From NCBI RefSeq assembly GCF_030503895.2, contig NZ_CP129970.2, positions 2,713,001 to 2,777,000 on the forward strand: 64,000 bases of DNA, in the 5' to 3' direction. A program made the position numbers and the translations under genes. Origin of the DNA: Marivirga arenosa. Lineage in GTDB: Bacteria > Bacteroidota > Bacteroidia > Cytophagales > Cyclobacteriaceae. This document shows, in pieces, positions 55,650-64,000 of this stretch (its first letter is position 1; the number at the start of each line of letters is the position of its first letter). The notes beneath the pieces were generated by a model. The model was given only the letters and a program-made list of their open reading frames with translations, was not told where the DNA came from and searched no databases.

Positions 55650-56255
55650 ATGAGAAATAGTCTTTTTTTAGCTGTCATTTTTTTTCTGTTTATTTTTGGC
55701 GCATCTGCTCAAAAGGATGACCCAATTAATATTACTGGAGTCGTTTTAGATGCTGAAAATATGGAAGCAATACCTTTTACCACAATCCTGATGGGAGATG
55801 GTAAATCTGGAACGGTTGCTGATAACTCAGGCTATTTCTCATTTCTAGCGTTTCCTGGAGATACCATAGTTTTTAGAAGTGTTGGATACCAGACGTCTAC
55901 ATTTATCATTCCAGAATTATTGGAGGGTAAAACGTATTCTTTAATAGAATTAATGGTAAGAGAAAATGTATTACTAGATGAGGTAACAGTTTATCCATTA
56001 CCTGATGCAGATTATTTTACGGATACTATTGTTAAAAAGGAACTAACGGATGTTCAACAATATCAATTAAACAATTTTAAAAGAGAACTCAATCTTTTAT
56101 TAGAAAAACAATACGATCAGAATAGTCCTTATTATGATCAATGGAGATATGCCCGCCTTTATGAAATGACAGGCATAGTTCCTCCTAATAATTTCTTAAA
56201 TCCTATGACCTGGACTGATTTTATTCGTGATTGGAAGAAATACAATAAGGATTAA
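55650..56255 (+). CDS. CarboxypepD_reg-like domain protein
   Basis: 201 residues. A signal peptide (about 1-20) is followed by a carboxypeptidase-regulatory-like beta-sandwich (about 25-105: ITGVVLDAENMEAIPFTTILM...GYFSFLAFPGD...FRSVGYQ), the domain that in TonB-dependent receptors precedes the plug. Here there is no barrel; about 80 residues of helix rich in Tyr follow. Possibly an outer-membrane or periplasmic adaptor. Short 11-bp gap after the M42 peptidase and 8-bp convergent gap to the CHAT gene. Confidence 0.82.
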   Translation: MRNSLFLAVIFFLFIFGASAQKDDPINITGVVLDAENMEAIPFTTILMGDGKSGTVADNSGYFSFLAFPGDTIVFRSVGYQTSTFIIPELLEGKTYSLIELMVRENVLLDEVTVYPLPDADYFTDTIVKKELTDVQQYQLNNFKRELNLLLEKQYDQNSPYYDQWRYARLYEMTGIVPPNNFLNPMTWTDFIRDWKKYNKD

Positions 56256-56263
56256 TCACTTAC

Positions 56264-59200
56264 TTATAACCCAATCATAACGAATGCACCCCAGTAGATT
56301 GGGTCTTTGTATTCATTACGGATTTCCTTTTTAGCATCAATAAAAGCATTTCTTTTATCACCAGTTTCTAGCCATTTTTCATAAAATGAAACCATCAGTT
56401 TTTGTGTGGCTTCATCTGAAACTTTGAATAAACTCATGATAAGAGTTTCAGCTCCTGCTACTAAGAAGGATCTTTGTAATCCATATACTCCTTCGCCTCC
56501 GTGTACCTCACCAAGCCCTGTTTCACAAGCCGACAAAACGACTAAATCCGTTTTATCAAAATTAAGATTCATGGCTTCATAAGCCGTTAAAATCCCGGGT
56601 TCTAAATTATAGTTATATCTTGTTTTAGCTAATAAATCTCCAGAACCTTTAAGCATTAAACCTGTATTAAGTAACGGGTTTTGATTCATTTGATTATTTT
56701 CAAAACTATTATCCGGATTTCGATCTTCTTTTTCAGTGAAAAATCCATGGGTTGCAATATGAAATACATTTGGGCTTTTGGTATTTTTTACTGTTTCTTC
56801 TGCAGCTTCTGTTTTAGTATATCTTGAGGTTTTCCATCCATTTTTCTGGAATAATTCTGTAAGCGCATTAATTTCTTTTTGGGTTCCCGGTAAATCACTT
56901 ATTTGAGTAGCTCCAGATCTAAATTCACTTATGTAGTCATTTCTAGAGGCTATATAAAACTTTGGATCACCAAATAAGAGAGCTGATTTTTGTTCTTGAT
57001 TATTTTCTTTTTCAGACTTTTTTAGGTACAAATCTTTGGTATTGCTAAGTAGTACTATGTTAGCTTTATCAATCAAGTATTGATTATTTTGAAGAGGAAT
57101 AGCTTCTAGGTTTATTTGATTATAAACACCATCAGCTGAAATATAAATTGTTTTATTTTCCCCTATTTTTTGTTCAATTGGTTCCCAAAAATTACGGTAC
57201 GAGAAGCTATCCTTTACTCTGTATTTAATAGCATTTCTGTAGTTGTTGAAAAATTTGGACTCCATATCATTTCCATTTTCCATCACTACATATTCAGGCT
57301 TACTTTCTGTGTCATTTTTTAGAATTAACATAAGATAAACAACAGAATCGGTAACATAATGGTCGAAATATCTAAATCTTACCATTTCAATTGCTACTTC
57401 ATTAGGCTGTAAAGTCTGTCTAATCTTTTTCCAATCAAGATCTTCTTGCGTTATACCTTCACTGAATAAATCCGACTGCTGACTTAATGATTTTTCAATT
57501 AATTCTACTTCTCTTGATAGCTGTCCTACATTTATACCTTCATTATCCAGTTGTTCCGAACTCATAGAAATGGCATTAGATAGAAGTTCTTTCTTATCTA
57601 ACCAATTAAAATATTGCTGTTTAAGAGTGGAATCATTACTATTAAGAATTCTTTCTCGCATCTTTATAGAACTGCTCAACAATAATCCTTTTGTTTTAAG
57701 TGCATTGTTATACACTGATTCAATCATTTCTGGATAGCGATCATAAAATTTTAAAGCAATGGTATTAAAGTAGTTGTAGTCATTTTTAATAGTATTCCAA
57801 TATTTTGTCTTCTCTCTTTCACTTAAGGCAGGGAAATATTCTTTAATAAATCGATTGTAATTAAACATTACCTCATCAATGTATTGCTTTGCTTTTCTTT
57901 CATCACCGTTCATAAAGTAAACCTTACTCAATCTTGAAGTAGCTTTTACATATTCTGGGTGCTTATCGTTAAAGAATTTTTCATTTACTTTTTGGCTTTC
58001 TTCATACTCATTTTCAGCTTCTCTCCATTTTCTTTGTTTATAATATATATCACCTCTTAAAATGTGTATATCTGCTGCTTTAATGTTATTTCTTCTTCCT
58101 GCCTTTTCAATCCATATTTCTTCGGATTGAGCTAAATAATCTAGGGCTTCATCTAGCTTATTTTCGGATATGAAGAAACGAGCCATGTCTTTTAATAAAT
58201 CAGCATAAAGAGGGCTTTTTGTTGAAAATCTTTTTCCAATAATTTCTTTCGCTTCAAATAGTAGCTTTTGGATTTCATCATCATTTTCTTCGCCTCCTTC
58301 ATAAAACATTACGATTGCCAATTTTGAAATAGTTGTTGCTACATCCACATGATCTCTTCCAAACTGTTTTTCTAAAATAGTAATAGCTCTACTATAGTAT
58401 TCTTCAGATTTGTCGAAATCACCTAATGTTTCGTATAACTCACCCAACAATAATACAGCAGGTGCATTTTTAGTAGATTCTATTCCGAAAATCTTCTCAG
58501 ATATTTCTAAGGCTCTTCTCGCTAATTCTTCGGTTTTGGTATAGTTTCCTTTAATGAGCTCCAGTCTACCAAAATCAGTCAAAGGGAGTATTAGTTTTCT
58601 GCTGTCTTTTCCATAAAGCGTTACATAATTCTTTAAAGCTGGAGTTAAAATCTCTTCAGTTTCTGAATATTTACCAACTTGCATATAAACAGAAGCTAAT
58701 TCTAATGAAGAAGTCAAAGGATTATATTCCGGACTAGGGACTGACTTTGAATATAATTTTTGGGAAAGTTCTAAAGCCTCTTCTGATTCATCAAAGAAAC
58801 CTTTTATAGACATTAATTTCGCATAGGTTTCTAGCGCCATTATATAATGTACTATATTAAAATCACTATTGAAGTTTTCTAAAATTTTTAGTGATTCATT
58901 TATATTTTCACCTGCTTTTTCATACTCTCCAATTTTTATTTGAAGGTCTGCAATCAGGTTCAATTCTTTTCCAAAATCTATATCTTGATTATCATATTTT
59001 TCTCTTGTCACCAAAAGCGCTTCATCCAACATTTTTGAAGCTTTTTCATAATCATCATCAATTTGATATGCTGAAGCAAGGTGATTCAAGAGTGGAACAT
59101 ATTTATAATGTTTAGATGTGATTTCATTCTCTACTTTTCCGAAAAATTCTTTTTCATAAATCCCAACTGCCTCTTCAAAATTATCACTATAGTCTAATAA

Positions 59201-60493
59201 ATGATGAGCTAAGTCAATTCTACTTAATGCAGTGTTTATACTTGTATCTCCGTATAATTGTGATTTTAATTTTACAATTTCTTTTAGATACTGTTGGGCA
59301 TTTTGATATTGATTCTTGGCACTTGCCACATCTTTCAAAGTATATAGCAAGTCTATATTAATCGGATGATCAGAGGGAAGTAAATTTTTATCTTCAGTAA
59401 GCTTTTGAGCTGCTTTTTCAACTTTTTCTATTTTCCCTTTTTTAAGATCAGATATAAATGAGATGGAAGCAAGCTTTACAAAATGAGAACTGCTTTTTTC
59501 AAAATTTAATTTTAATATTTTATCTAAATCTTTATAGTAAGCTAATGCTCTATTGATGTTATCTTCATTAATTGTGTTTATAATTAACTTTTCTAAATAT
59601 TTTAAGGTTTGAGGATGGTGATCTCCATTTGAGGAGATAGAAAAAACGTAAGCATCACTATAGTAGCTAAATGGTAATTCTCTAGTTCCATTTTCTTCTA
59701 AGAATTCTGCAAACAGATAAAGGTGTTCTGCAAAATATTTATTTCTTCTATTGAGCTTATCTTTTATCCAGTTCTCACCAACAGAAAAAGCAGAATCAGC
59801 TCGTCTGATTTCTCCCTTATGTCTTAAAACGTTACTTTTTAAAGTGATAAGCCTTGCAGCATCTTGATACCGTCTTTCTAATTCATCCTTATCAACATTA
59901 CCATCTTTATTTAAGGTTCTTTGTAAATAAAAGGGCTCTTCCTGATTAATTAATTTCAATGCTTGATTGTATTGTCCAATTGCTGTTAATATTTCTGCTT
60001 TTCTGAGTTTTAAATCACTCATATAAGCTTCTCCAGCTTCAGGTGATTTTTCAAATATTTCAATTGCTTGAATCAAGTAATCATAGGCTAAAACATAATT
60101 ACCATAATTCACCATATTTTGTGAAGCATCAATCAAATTGATTCCATGGCTAATAGATTTGTCACCATTTGCTGCTTTGCTGATTTCAATGGCTTCATCA
60201 TTTAGCTTATAATAGTTAGTAAATTGACCTAAGGCCCAATTGTATTTTGCTTGTTTAAGTTTAGCTACCGCTATAAATTGATTTTGATTGCCGAATTTCT
60301 CTGTGCTTTTCTGCTCAAGCTTTTTTGAAAGGCTGAGTGCTTTTTCATACTTACCTTTTTCAAAGCTTTTTGCTGCTTTTTCTATGTATTTATTATACTT
60401 TTTTACACTTTGACCTAGGCTACAATTAATCTGAATTGAGGAAACCAGAATAGTAAAAAATATAAAGCTTAGAAATATACTTAATGAGCGCAT
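56264..60493 (-). CDS. Signal-peptide-bearing TPR-CHAT protease-like protein
   Basis: 1409 residues. A hydrophobic signal (about 5-28) is followed by around 900 residues of tetratricopeptide helices (A/Y-rich 34-42-residue units) and a C-terminal CHAT domain (about 1060-1409). The caspase-like dyad is intact: H1249 in IATHGFF and C1323 in LSACETGLG, with the G-rich GGEGVYGLQRSF after it. CHAT proteases in other bacteria cleave specific partners (for instance the type III-E CRISPR-associated one, and those that activate gasdermins), but no such partner gene adjoins. The signal peptide means it acts outside the cytoplasm. Role unknown. Confidence 0.9.
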   Translation of the reverse strand: MRSLSIFLSFIFFTILVSSIQINCSLGQSVKKYNKYIEKAAKSFEKGKYEKALSLSKKLEQKSTEKFGNQNQFIAVAKLKQAKYNWALGQFTNYYKLNDEAIEISKAANGDKSISHGINLIDASQNMVNYGNYVLAYDYLIQAIEIFEKSPEAGEAYMSDLKLRKAEILTAIGQYNQALKLINQEEPFYLQRTLNKDGNVDKDELERRYQDAARLITLKSNVLRHKGEIRRADSAFSVGENWIKDKLNRRNKYFAEHLYLFAEFLEENGTRELPFSYYSDAYVFSISSNGDHHPQTLKYLEKLIINTINEDNINRALAYYKDLDKILKLNFEKSSSHFVKLASISFISDLKKGKIEKVEKAAQKLTEDKNLLPSDHPINIDLLYTLKDVASAKNQYQNAQQYLKEIVKLKSQLYGDTSINTALSRIDLAHHLLDYSDNFEEAVGIYEKEFFGKVENEITSKHYKYVPLLNHLASAYQIDDDYEKASKMLDEALLVTREKYDNQDIDFGKELNLIADLQIKIGEYEKAGENINESLKILENFNSDFNIVHYIMALETYAKLMSIKGFFDESEEALELSQKLYSKSVPSPEYNPLTSSLELASVYMQVGKYSETEEILTPALKNYVTLYGKDSRKLILPLTDFGRLELIKGNYTKTEELARRALEISEKIFGIESTKNAPAVLLLGELYETLGDFDKSEEYYSRAITILEKQFGRDHVDVATTISKLAIVMFYEGGEENDDEIQKLLFEAKEIIGKRFSTKSPLYADLLKDMARFFISENKLDEALDYLAQSEEIWIEKAGRRNNIKAADIHILRGDIYYKQRKWREAENEYEESQKVNEKFFNDKHPEYVKATSRLSKVYFMNGDERKAKQYIDEVMFNYNRFIKEYFPALSEREKTKYWNTIKNDYNYFNTIALKFYDRYPEMIESVYNNALKTKGLLLSSSIKMRERILNSNDSTLKQQYFNWLDKKELLSNAISMSSEQLDNEGINVGQLSREVELIEKSLSQQSDLFSEGITQEDLDWKKIRQTLQPNEVAIEMVRFRYFDHYVTDSVVYLMLILKNDTESKPEYVVMENGNDMESKFFNNYRNAIKYRVKDSFSYRNFWEPIEQKIGENKTIYISADGVYNQINLEAIPLQNNQYLIDKANIVLLSNTKDLYLKKSEKENNQEQKSALLFGDPKFYIASRNDYISEFRSGATQISDLPGTQKEINALTELFQKNGWKTSRYTKTEAAEETVKNTKSPNVFHIATHGFFTEKEDRNPDNSFENNQMNQNPLLNTGLMLKGSGDLLAKTRYNYNLEPGILTAYEAMNLNFDKTDLVVLSACETGLGEVHGGEGVYGLQRSFLVAGAETLIMSLFKVSDEATQKLMVSFYEKWLETGDKRNAFIDAKKEIRNEYKDPIYWGAFVMIGL

Positions 60494-60588
60494 AGTAATT
60501 GAATTATTACAAAAAAATATAAGATAAAGATAATAAAAATATTATGGATTCCTCTTTATTTTCTTCCTTAAATACAGTTTTATATGCT

Positions 60589-60596
60589 TAGTTTTG
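60589..60596 (+). promoter_or_regulatory. Bacteroidota -7 promoter box for the MATE gene
   Basis: TAGTTTTG, exact TAnnTTTG, 18 bases upstream of ATG 60615. Confidence 0.5.
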
Positions 60597-60614
60597 CGTT
60601 CCAAATTGAATTGA

Positions 60615-61979
60615 ATGAAAGCTCGAGATTTTAAAGAACACTTCAAGCGCAACTATTTATTAGCCTATCCTGTTGTTTTGAGCCAATTGGGCCATGTTTT
60701 AGTAGGAGCGGCTGATTCTGTTATGGTTGGGAGAGTAGGTACAAATGAGCTAGCAGCGGTATCAATAGCGAATGCAGTTTTTAGTGTTACGATGATGTTT
60801 GGAATTGGCGTTTCTTTTGGATTAACACCTTTGGTAGCTCAAGCAGACGGAGAAGGAAACCATAGGGCTTCAATGCGGTTTTTAAAGCACAGTTTCGTGA
60901 TCAATTTTATATTTGGATTACTTCTTTTCATTTTATTATTATTTGGAGGCTATATATTAGATATTCTTAATCAGCCTAAAGAGGTTATTATATTGGCTAA
61001 GCCCTATCTTGCCATAATAGGATTTTCTTTGCTTCCTTTTATGATTTTTCAAACCTTTAAGCAATTTGCAGAAGGCTTATCTATGACAAAGCAGGCTATG
61101 TATATTACTTTGTCCGCAAATGTCATTAATATCATTTTAAATTATATTTTAATATTTGGGAAAATTGGGTTTGAACCATTAGGATTGGTAGGAGCTGGTT
61201 GGGCTACCTTAATATCAAGAGTTTTGATGGCAATTGGAATGATTATATTTGTTTTATATTTCCATCAATTTAAAAAGTATTGGACACATTTTAAAGTTAC
61301 AGTTTGGAATAAAAAATCATTCAAACAATTGTTAAATCTTGGTGTCCCAACTGGTTTTCAGTATATATTTGAAGTAGGTGCATTTGCTTCAGCTGCTGTT
61401 ATGATTGGCTGGATGGGAGCCACACCATTGGCTGCTCATCAAGTAGCAATGAATTTAGCTTCTATAAGTTATATGATGGCAACGGGAATTTCAGCAGCAG
61501 CAACGGTAAGAGTTGGCAATCAATTAGGACAAAGAGATATTCCTACCTTGAGAATTGCTGCTTTCACCTGTTTTTTGATGGCTATAATTTTCATGAGTTT
61601 TACTGGAATTCTTTTTATGAGCATGAATGATTTACTGCCTTTTCTATATACTTCAGATCAAAGTGTAATTCAAATCGCCTCATCATTGTTAATCATAGCT
61701 GCTTTGTTTCAACTATCTGATGGTATTCAGGTAGTGGGTTTGGGCGCATTAAGAGGTATGGGGGATGTTAAATTACCTACTGCTGTTACCTTTATGGCGT
61801 ATTGGGTGATTGGACTCCCTTCAGGTTACTTATTAGCTTTTGTTTTTGATTTTCAGGAAAAAGGAATTTGGTATGGTTTATTAATTGGACTTAGTGTAAC
61901 GGCTATAATTTTATTTGTTAGGTTTAATAATAAAACCCGTTTATTAGCACATAAATTTAATCAAGAAATAACTGGATGA
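60615..61979 (+). CDS. MATE-family efflux transporter
   Basis: 454 residues with 12 hydrophobic segments in two homologous halves. Family marks include YPVVLSQLGHVLVGAADSVMVGRVG in helix 1-2 and the mirrored GVPTGFQYIFEVGAFASAAVMIGWMG in helix 7-8. It exports cationic drugs or other small molecules with Na+ or H+. Closest in look to the NorM group. The 3' end overlaps the convergent DUF429 gene by 19 bp. Confidence 0.93.
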   Translation: MKARDFKEHFKRNYLLAYPVVLSQLGHVLVGAADSVMVGRVGTNELAAVSIANAVFSVTMMFGIGVSFGLTPLVAQADGEGNHRASMRFLKHSFVINFIFGLLLFILLLFGGYILDILNQPKEVIILAKPYLAIIGFSLLPFMIFQTFKQFAEGLSMTKQAMYITLSANVINIILNYILIFGKIGFEPLGLVGAGWATLISRVLMAIGMIIFVLYFHQFKKYWTHFKVTVWNKKSFKQLLNLGVPTGFQYIFEVGAFASAAVMIGWMGATPLAAHQVAMNLASISYMMATGISAAATVRVGNQLGQRDIPTLRIAAFTCFLMAIIFMSFTGILFMSMNDLLPFLYTSDQSVIQIASSLLIIAALFQLSDGIQVVGLGALRGMGDVKLPTAVTFMAYWVIGLPSGYLLAFVFDFQEKGIWYGLLIGLSVTAIILFVRFNNKTRLLAHKFNQEITG

Positions 61980-62740
61980 TAAATCCAACCTTCATTTTTG
62001 CAGATATCAAGGTATTTAGAAGGAATGGTTGTTTCAAGATTAGGAATGGATTTTATATGGCCATTTAAACCCAATCCGTACAAGGCACATATTACCGCGT
62101 CTGCAACATCTGTTTTTACTTTAGCCTCACCAAAATAATATTCAAACCCTTCTATATTTTGAAACTGGCTTTCCCTTAAAATCTTCTGATAAACATTAAA
62201 TGCTAAACTACTTTTGATCTTTTTGCTCTTCAATAGTCCTGGATAAACCTCAATTGCATTTATAGAGCTGATTTTATCAAAGGGCAAAATAGATAAATCT
62301 ATTCCTTTTGATTTTAATTCACCTAATAGGGTAATGGCAACGGTAGCATTGCTAGTTAAAAAACTAAAGGATGGACTTAATGGAGTTTTCCCAAATTCTT
62401 TTTTAATAAATAAGTCAGTTTGCCTCCAAGCAATAGGATTTTCCTTTTGAGTTGGATTAGATTGAAAAATATTAATGGGATTACTTTTTATAATCTCTTG
62501 AAATAATTTTGGAAACTGTAGGGGAGCATCAATTCCTAGTGTAATTTTATGTGTATCCGATTTTTCTGCTATAATTTTTTCAATTTCTTCTTTTATTGCA
62601 TAAATAGTGAGTTTTTCAGCCATAGTAAGCCTTAATTCACCATTAAATGTTTCTAAAATACAAAGTCCATGATTTTTTCCACTCCAACCACCAACATCCC
62701 AGCCAATGGATATTTCCTGATTTTTTAGTTCTTTTGTCAT
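61961..62740 (-). CDS. DUF429 domain protein (RNase H-like fold)
   Basis: 259 residues. The start SIGWDVGGWSGKNHG, the central LGIDAPLQFP and the late KTDVADAVICALYGL match DUF429, a family with a predicted RNase H-like fold and possible nuclease role. Acidic residues at the expected strands (D in GWDVGG, D in GIDAP, D in VADA) support an intact active site. No signal peptide. Divergent from plsC across 22 bp. Confidence 0.85.
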   Translation of the reverse strand: MTKELKNQEISIGWDVGGWSGKNHGLCILETFNGELRLTMAEKLTIYAIKEEIEKIIAEKSDTHKITLGIDAPLQFPKLFQEIIKSNPINIFQSNPTQKENPIAWRQTDLFIKKEFGKTPLSPSFSFLTSNATVAITLLGELKSKGIDLSILPFDKISSINAIEVYPGLLKSKKIKSSLAFNVYQKILRESQFQNIEGFEYYFGEAKVKTDVADAVICALYGLGLNGHIKSIPNLETTIPSKYLDICKNEGWIYHPVIS

Positions 62741-62762
62741 TTGCTAATTTTAGCCTTTACGC

Positions 62763-63506
62763 ATGCGAAACTTTTTCAAGAAAATATACACTTTTTGGTG
62801 TGCAATTGTTTTTGTAGGATTATTCATAATCTTATTTCCTTTTTATTTGATTATAATTTTCAATAAAAATTGGCATCGTCATTGTATCGTTGTCAATAGA
62901 ATTTGGGCGAATATCGCATTGTTTTTAGTAGGGATTAAAAAAGAATTTAAGGGAAAAGAATATATTGATGTAAAGCAGCAATATGTATATTGTGCAAATC
63001 ATTTTTCATTATTGGATATTGTAAGCTTTGGTTTTGCCCCTCAATCAGTAGTGTATGTAGGCAAAAGTTCTTTAGCTAAAATACCTTTATTCGGTTATAT
63101 GTTTAAGAAGCTGCATGTTACGGTAAATAGGGCAAGTAAAACGCATTCCTACAAAGCATTTCAATTAGCATTAAAAAAAATGGGAGAGGATCGATCCTTA
63201 GTGATGTTTCCTGAAGGTGGGATTTTGTCAAGGAAAATTCCTGAAATGGCTCGATTTAAAGATGGCGCGTTTAGAGCAGCAATTATAAAACAAATTCCAA
63301 TTGTACCTGTGACGCTTCCAGATAATTGGATAATTTTACCAGACGAAAAAATTCCATTGATTTCAAGAAGAAAAATGAGGATGGTTTATCATGAACCAAT
63401 TTCTACCGAGGGGCTCAATATGGAGGATGTACCAGCGTTAAAAGAAAAGGTTTTTGATATTATTTCTGAGGAATTAAAAACTCAAATTGAGTATGAGTAT
63501 CAATAA
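62763..63506 (+). CDS. plsC: 1-acyl-sn-glycerol-3-phosphate acyltransferase
   Basis: 247 residues. Catalytic NHxxxxD is NHFSLLD (H80, D85), and the second motif is FPEGG (about 150). An N-terminal hydrophobic helix (about 14-34) anchors it in the inner membrane. It acylates lysophosphatidate in phospholipid synthesis. The gene overlaps the start of gatC by 14 bp on the same strand, so the two are co-transcribed. Confidence 0.92.
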   Translation: MRNFFKKIYTFWCAIVFVGLFIILFPFYLIIIFNKNWHRHCIVVNRIWANIALFLVGIKKEFKGKEYIDVKQQYVYCANHFSLLDIVSFGFAPQSVVYVGKSSLAKIPLFGYMFKKLHVTVNRASKTHSYKAFQLALKKMGEDRSLVMFPEGGILSRKIPEMARFKDGAFRAAIIKQIPIVPVTLPDNWIILPDEKIPLISRRKMRMVYHEPISTEGLNMEDVPALKEKVFDIISEELKTQIEYEYQ

Positions 63507-63780
63507 AGAAACATTAGAGAAAATAGCACATTTAGCGAGATTAGAATTTGAGGAAGATTCAAAGGATAAAATGCTTGCTGACATGAATAATATGCTTTCT
63601 TTTGTAGAGAAACTTCAAGAGTTAGATACGGATAATGTGGAACCATTAGATTCTATGTCATTTGAAGTTAATCAAATGAGAGATGATGAAGTAAAAAATC
63701 AACTTTCTCATGAACAGGGATTAAAAAATGCTCCTAAAAAGGATGCTAACTATATTAGAGTACCAAAAGTAATTGAATAA
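63493..63780 (+). CDS. gatC: Asp-tRNA(Asn)/Glu-tRNA(Gln) amidotransferase subunit GatC
   Basis: 95 residues from ATG 63493; an in-frame TTG six bases before is less likely. The family pattern runs KIAHLARLEFEEDSK ... MLSFVEKLQELDTDNVEPL, ending with the conserved RVPKVIE. GatC stabilises the GatAB complex that makes Gln-tRNA and Asn-tRNA. Its start lies inside the plsC gene (14-bp overlap). gatA and gatB are not in the window. Confidence 0.93.
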   Translation: MSINKETLEKIAHLARLEFEEDSKDKMLADMNNMLSFVEKLQELDTDNVEPLDSMSFEVNQMRDDEVKNQLSHEQGLKNAPKKDANYIRVPKVIE

Positions 63781-63787
63781 TTACCTT

Positions 63788-64000
63788 ATGAATAATATTA
63801 ATTTTTGGAAAAACTGGAGAAATAAATACAGGAGCATTTATCAGGTGCTCCTTTTTCTTTTTGTCATTACAATGGCTTTTAGTTTTTACTCTCAGGTGAA
63901 TAGCTATGATATAGCTTTTCCTAAAGAAGTGGTAAGAAAGACTCAAAGTATAGAATTGTCATTACAAAACGTACATAACTTTGTATTTGACTTAGCGGTT
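63788..64000 (+). CDS. Hypothetical membrane protein, 3'-truncated by the window end
   Basis: 71 codons are visible from ATG 63788 to the window edge. A charged head (NFWKNWRNKYRS) precedes one transmembrane helix (YQVLLFLFVITMAFSFY, about 19-35) and then a soluble region. I do not recognise it. It starts 7 bases after gatC and probably shares its transcript, though a terminator-like hairpin lies inside its start region. Confidence 0.6.
   Translation, partial: MNNINFWKNWRNKYRSIYQVLLFLFVITMAFSFYSQVNSYDIAFPKEVVRKTQSIELSLQNVHNFVFDLAV
63830..63852 (+). terminator. Terminator-like hairpin in the 5' part of the last gene
   Basis: A 7-bp stem AGGAGCA / TGCTCCT (63830-63836 and 63846-63852) with a 9-base loop and T5 after. 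It could end the plsC-gatC transcript or partly attenuate the next gene. Confidence 0.5.

Noticed and set aside
56264-60493. CHAT protein as part of an anti-phage or CRISPR system
   Set aside because: It has a signal peptide and no Cas, gasdermin, reverse transcriptase or nuclease gene adjoins it; the neighbours are housekeeping and envelope genes.
1-64000. CRISPR arrays, insertion sequences, prophage, tRNA or rRNA genes
   Set aside because: No regular direct repeats with spacers, no transposase or phage genes, and no tRNA-like cloverleaf seen in the gaps between genes.

Overview
The window reads as ordinary core chromosome of a low-GC, Gram-negative Bacteroidota bacterium, most likely a marine-type member of the order Cytophagales. 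The genus is not fixed by anything I can see. The lineage call rests on families largely confined to Bacteroidota (DUF3078, IPExxxVDY, DUF4301, PorV-like barrels, a CHAT-TPR protein with a signal peptide, a HisB phosphatase lacking the zinc cysteines), on many outer-membrane proteins with Sec signals, and on exact TAnnTTTG boxes (the Bacteroidota -7 promoter element) 17 to 50 bases ahead of many start codons. I see no prophage, insertion sequence, CRISPR array, tRNA or rRNA. Coding density is very high, with several tail-to-tail gene overlaps.

Layout. 1-1.3 kb: the 3' part of dnaX, split by an A10 run that looks like a programmed frameshift separating gamma from tau. 1.3-7.7 kb: CPBP membrane protease, DUF3078 protein and a single-domain response regulator, then the operon M16 protease > O-methyltransferase > LysM lytic transglycosylase. 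7.7-20.1 kb: an alpha-glucan/glycogen block with GT4, a GH57-like protein without its catalytic Glu, a second GT4 and GH31. These are divergent from a GT3 (eukaryote-type) glycogen synthase plus DUF4301, followed by an HI0933-type flavoprotein and glucose-6-phosphate isomerase. 20.3-24.4 kb: PolB-like exonuclease, RNase R, and a hisB separated from other his genes. 24.4-32.9 kb: a kinase-less HAMP-GAF-PAS sensor; the operon tryptophan 2,3-dioxygenase > MORN-repeat/barrel protein > flavoprotein > CoA-binding protein; and divergent glutaryl-CoA dehydrogenase. 32.9-37.2 kb: a possible membrane-stress group of MscS channel and membrane-bound patatin, flanked by two 95-residue coiled-coil proteins. 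37.2-43.4 kb: pyk, IPExxxVDY, acpP-fabF-rnc and nadE. 43.4-50.8 kb: envelope biogenesis (lgt, yidD, an Omp85-like protein, MORN protein, PorV-like barrel, helix-hairpin-helix barrel protein, lipoprotein). 50.9-64 kb: BNR-repeat protein, SixA-like phosphatase, cold-shock protein, M42 peptidase, CarboxypepD_reg protein, the 1409-residue CHAT-TPR protein, MATE transporter, DUF429, PlsC, GatC and a truncated membrane protein.

How parts fit together. GT3 synthase with DUF4301 could make UDP-glucose and polymerise it, while the GH31/GT4/GH57-like operon remodels the glucan and Pgi links it to glycolysis with pyruvate kinase. TDO and glutaryl-CoA dehydrogenase are the two ends of tryptophan catabolism. 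Lgt, YidD, Omp85, LysM-SLT and the barrels all serve the cell envelope.

The most unusual signals are the dnaX slippage site, a 14-bp perfect hairpin inside the RNase III coding sequence, an Omp85-like gene with no ATG/GTG/TTG start, DUF4301 as a candidate nucleotide-sugar pyrophosphorylase, and the periplasm- or surface-directed CHAT protease.
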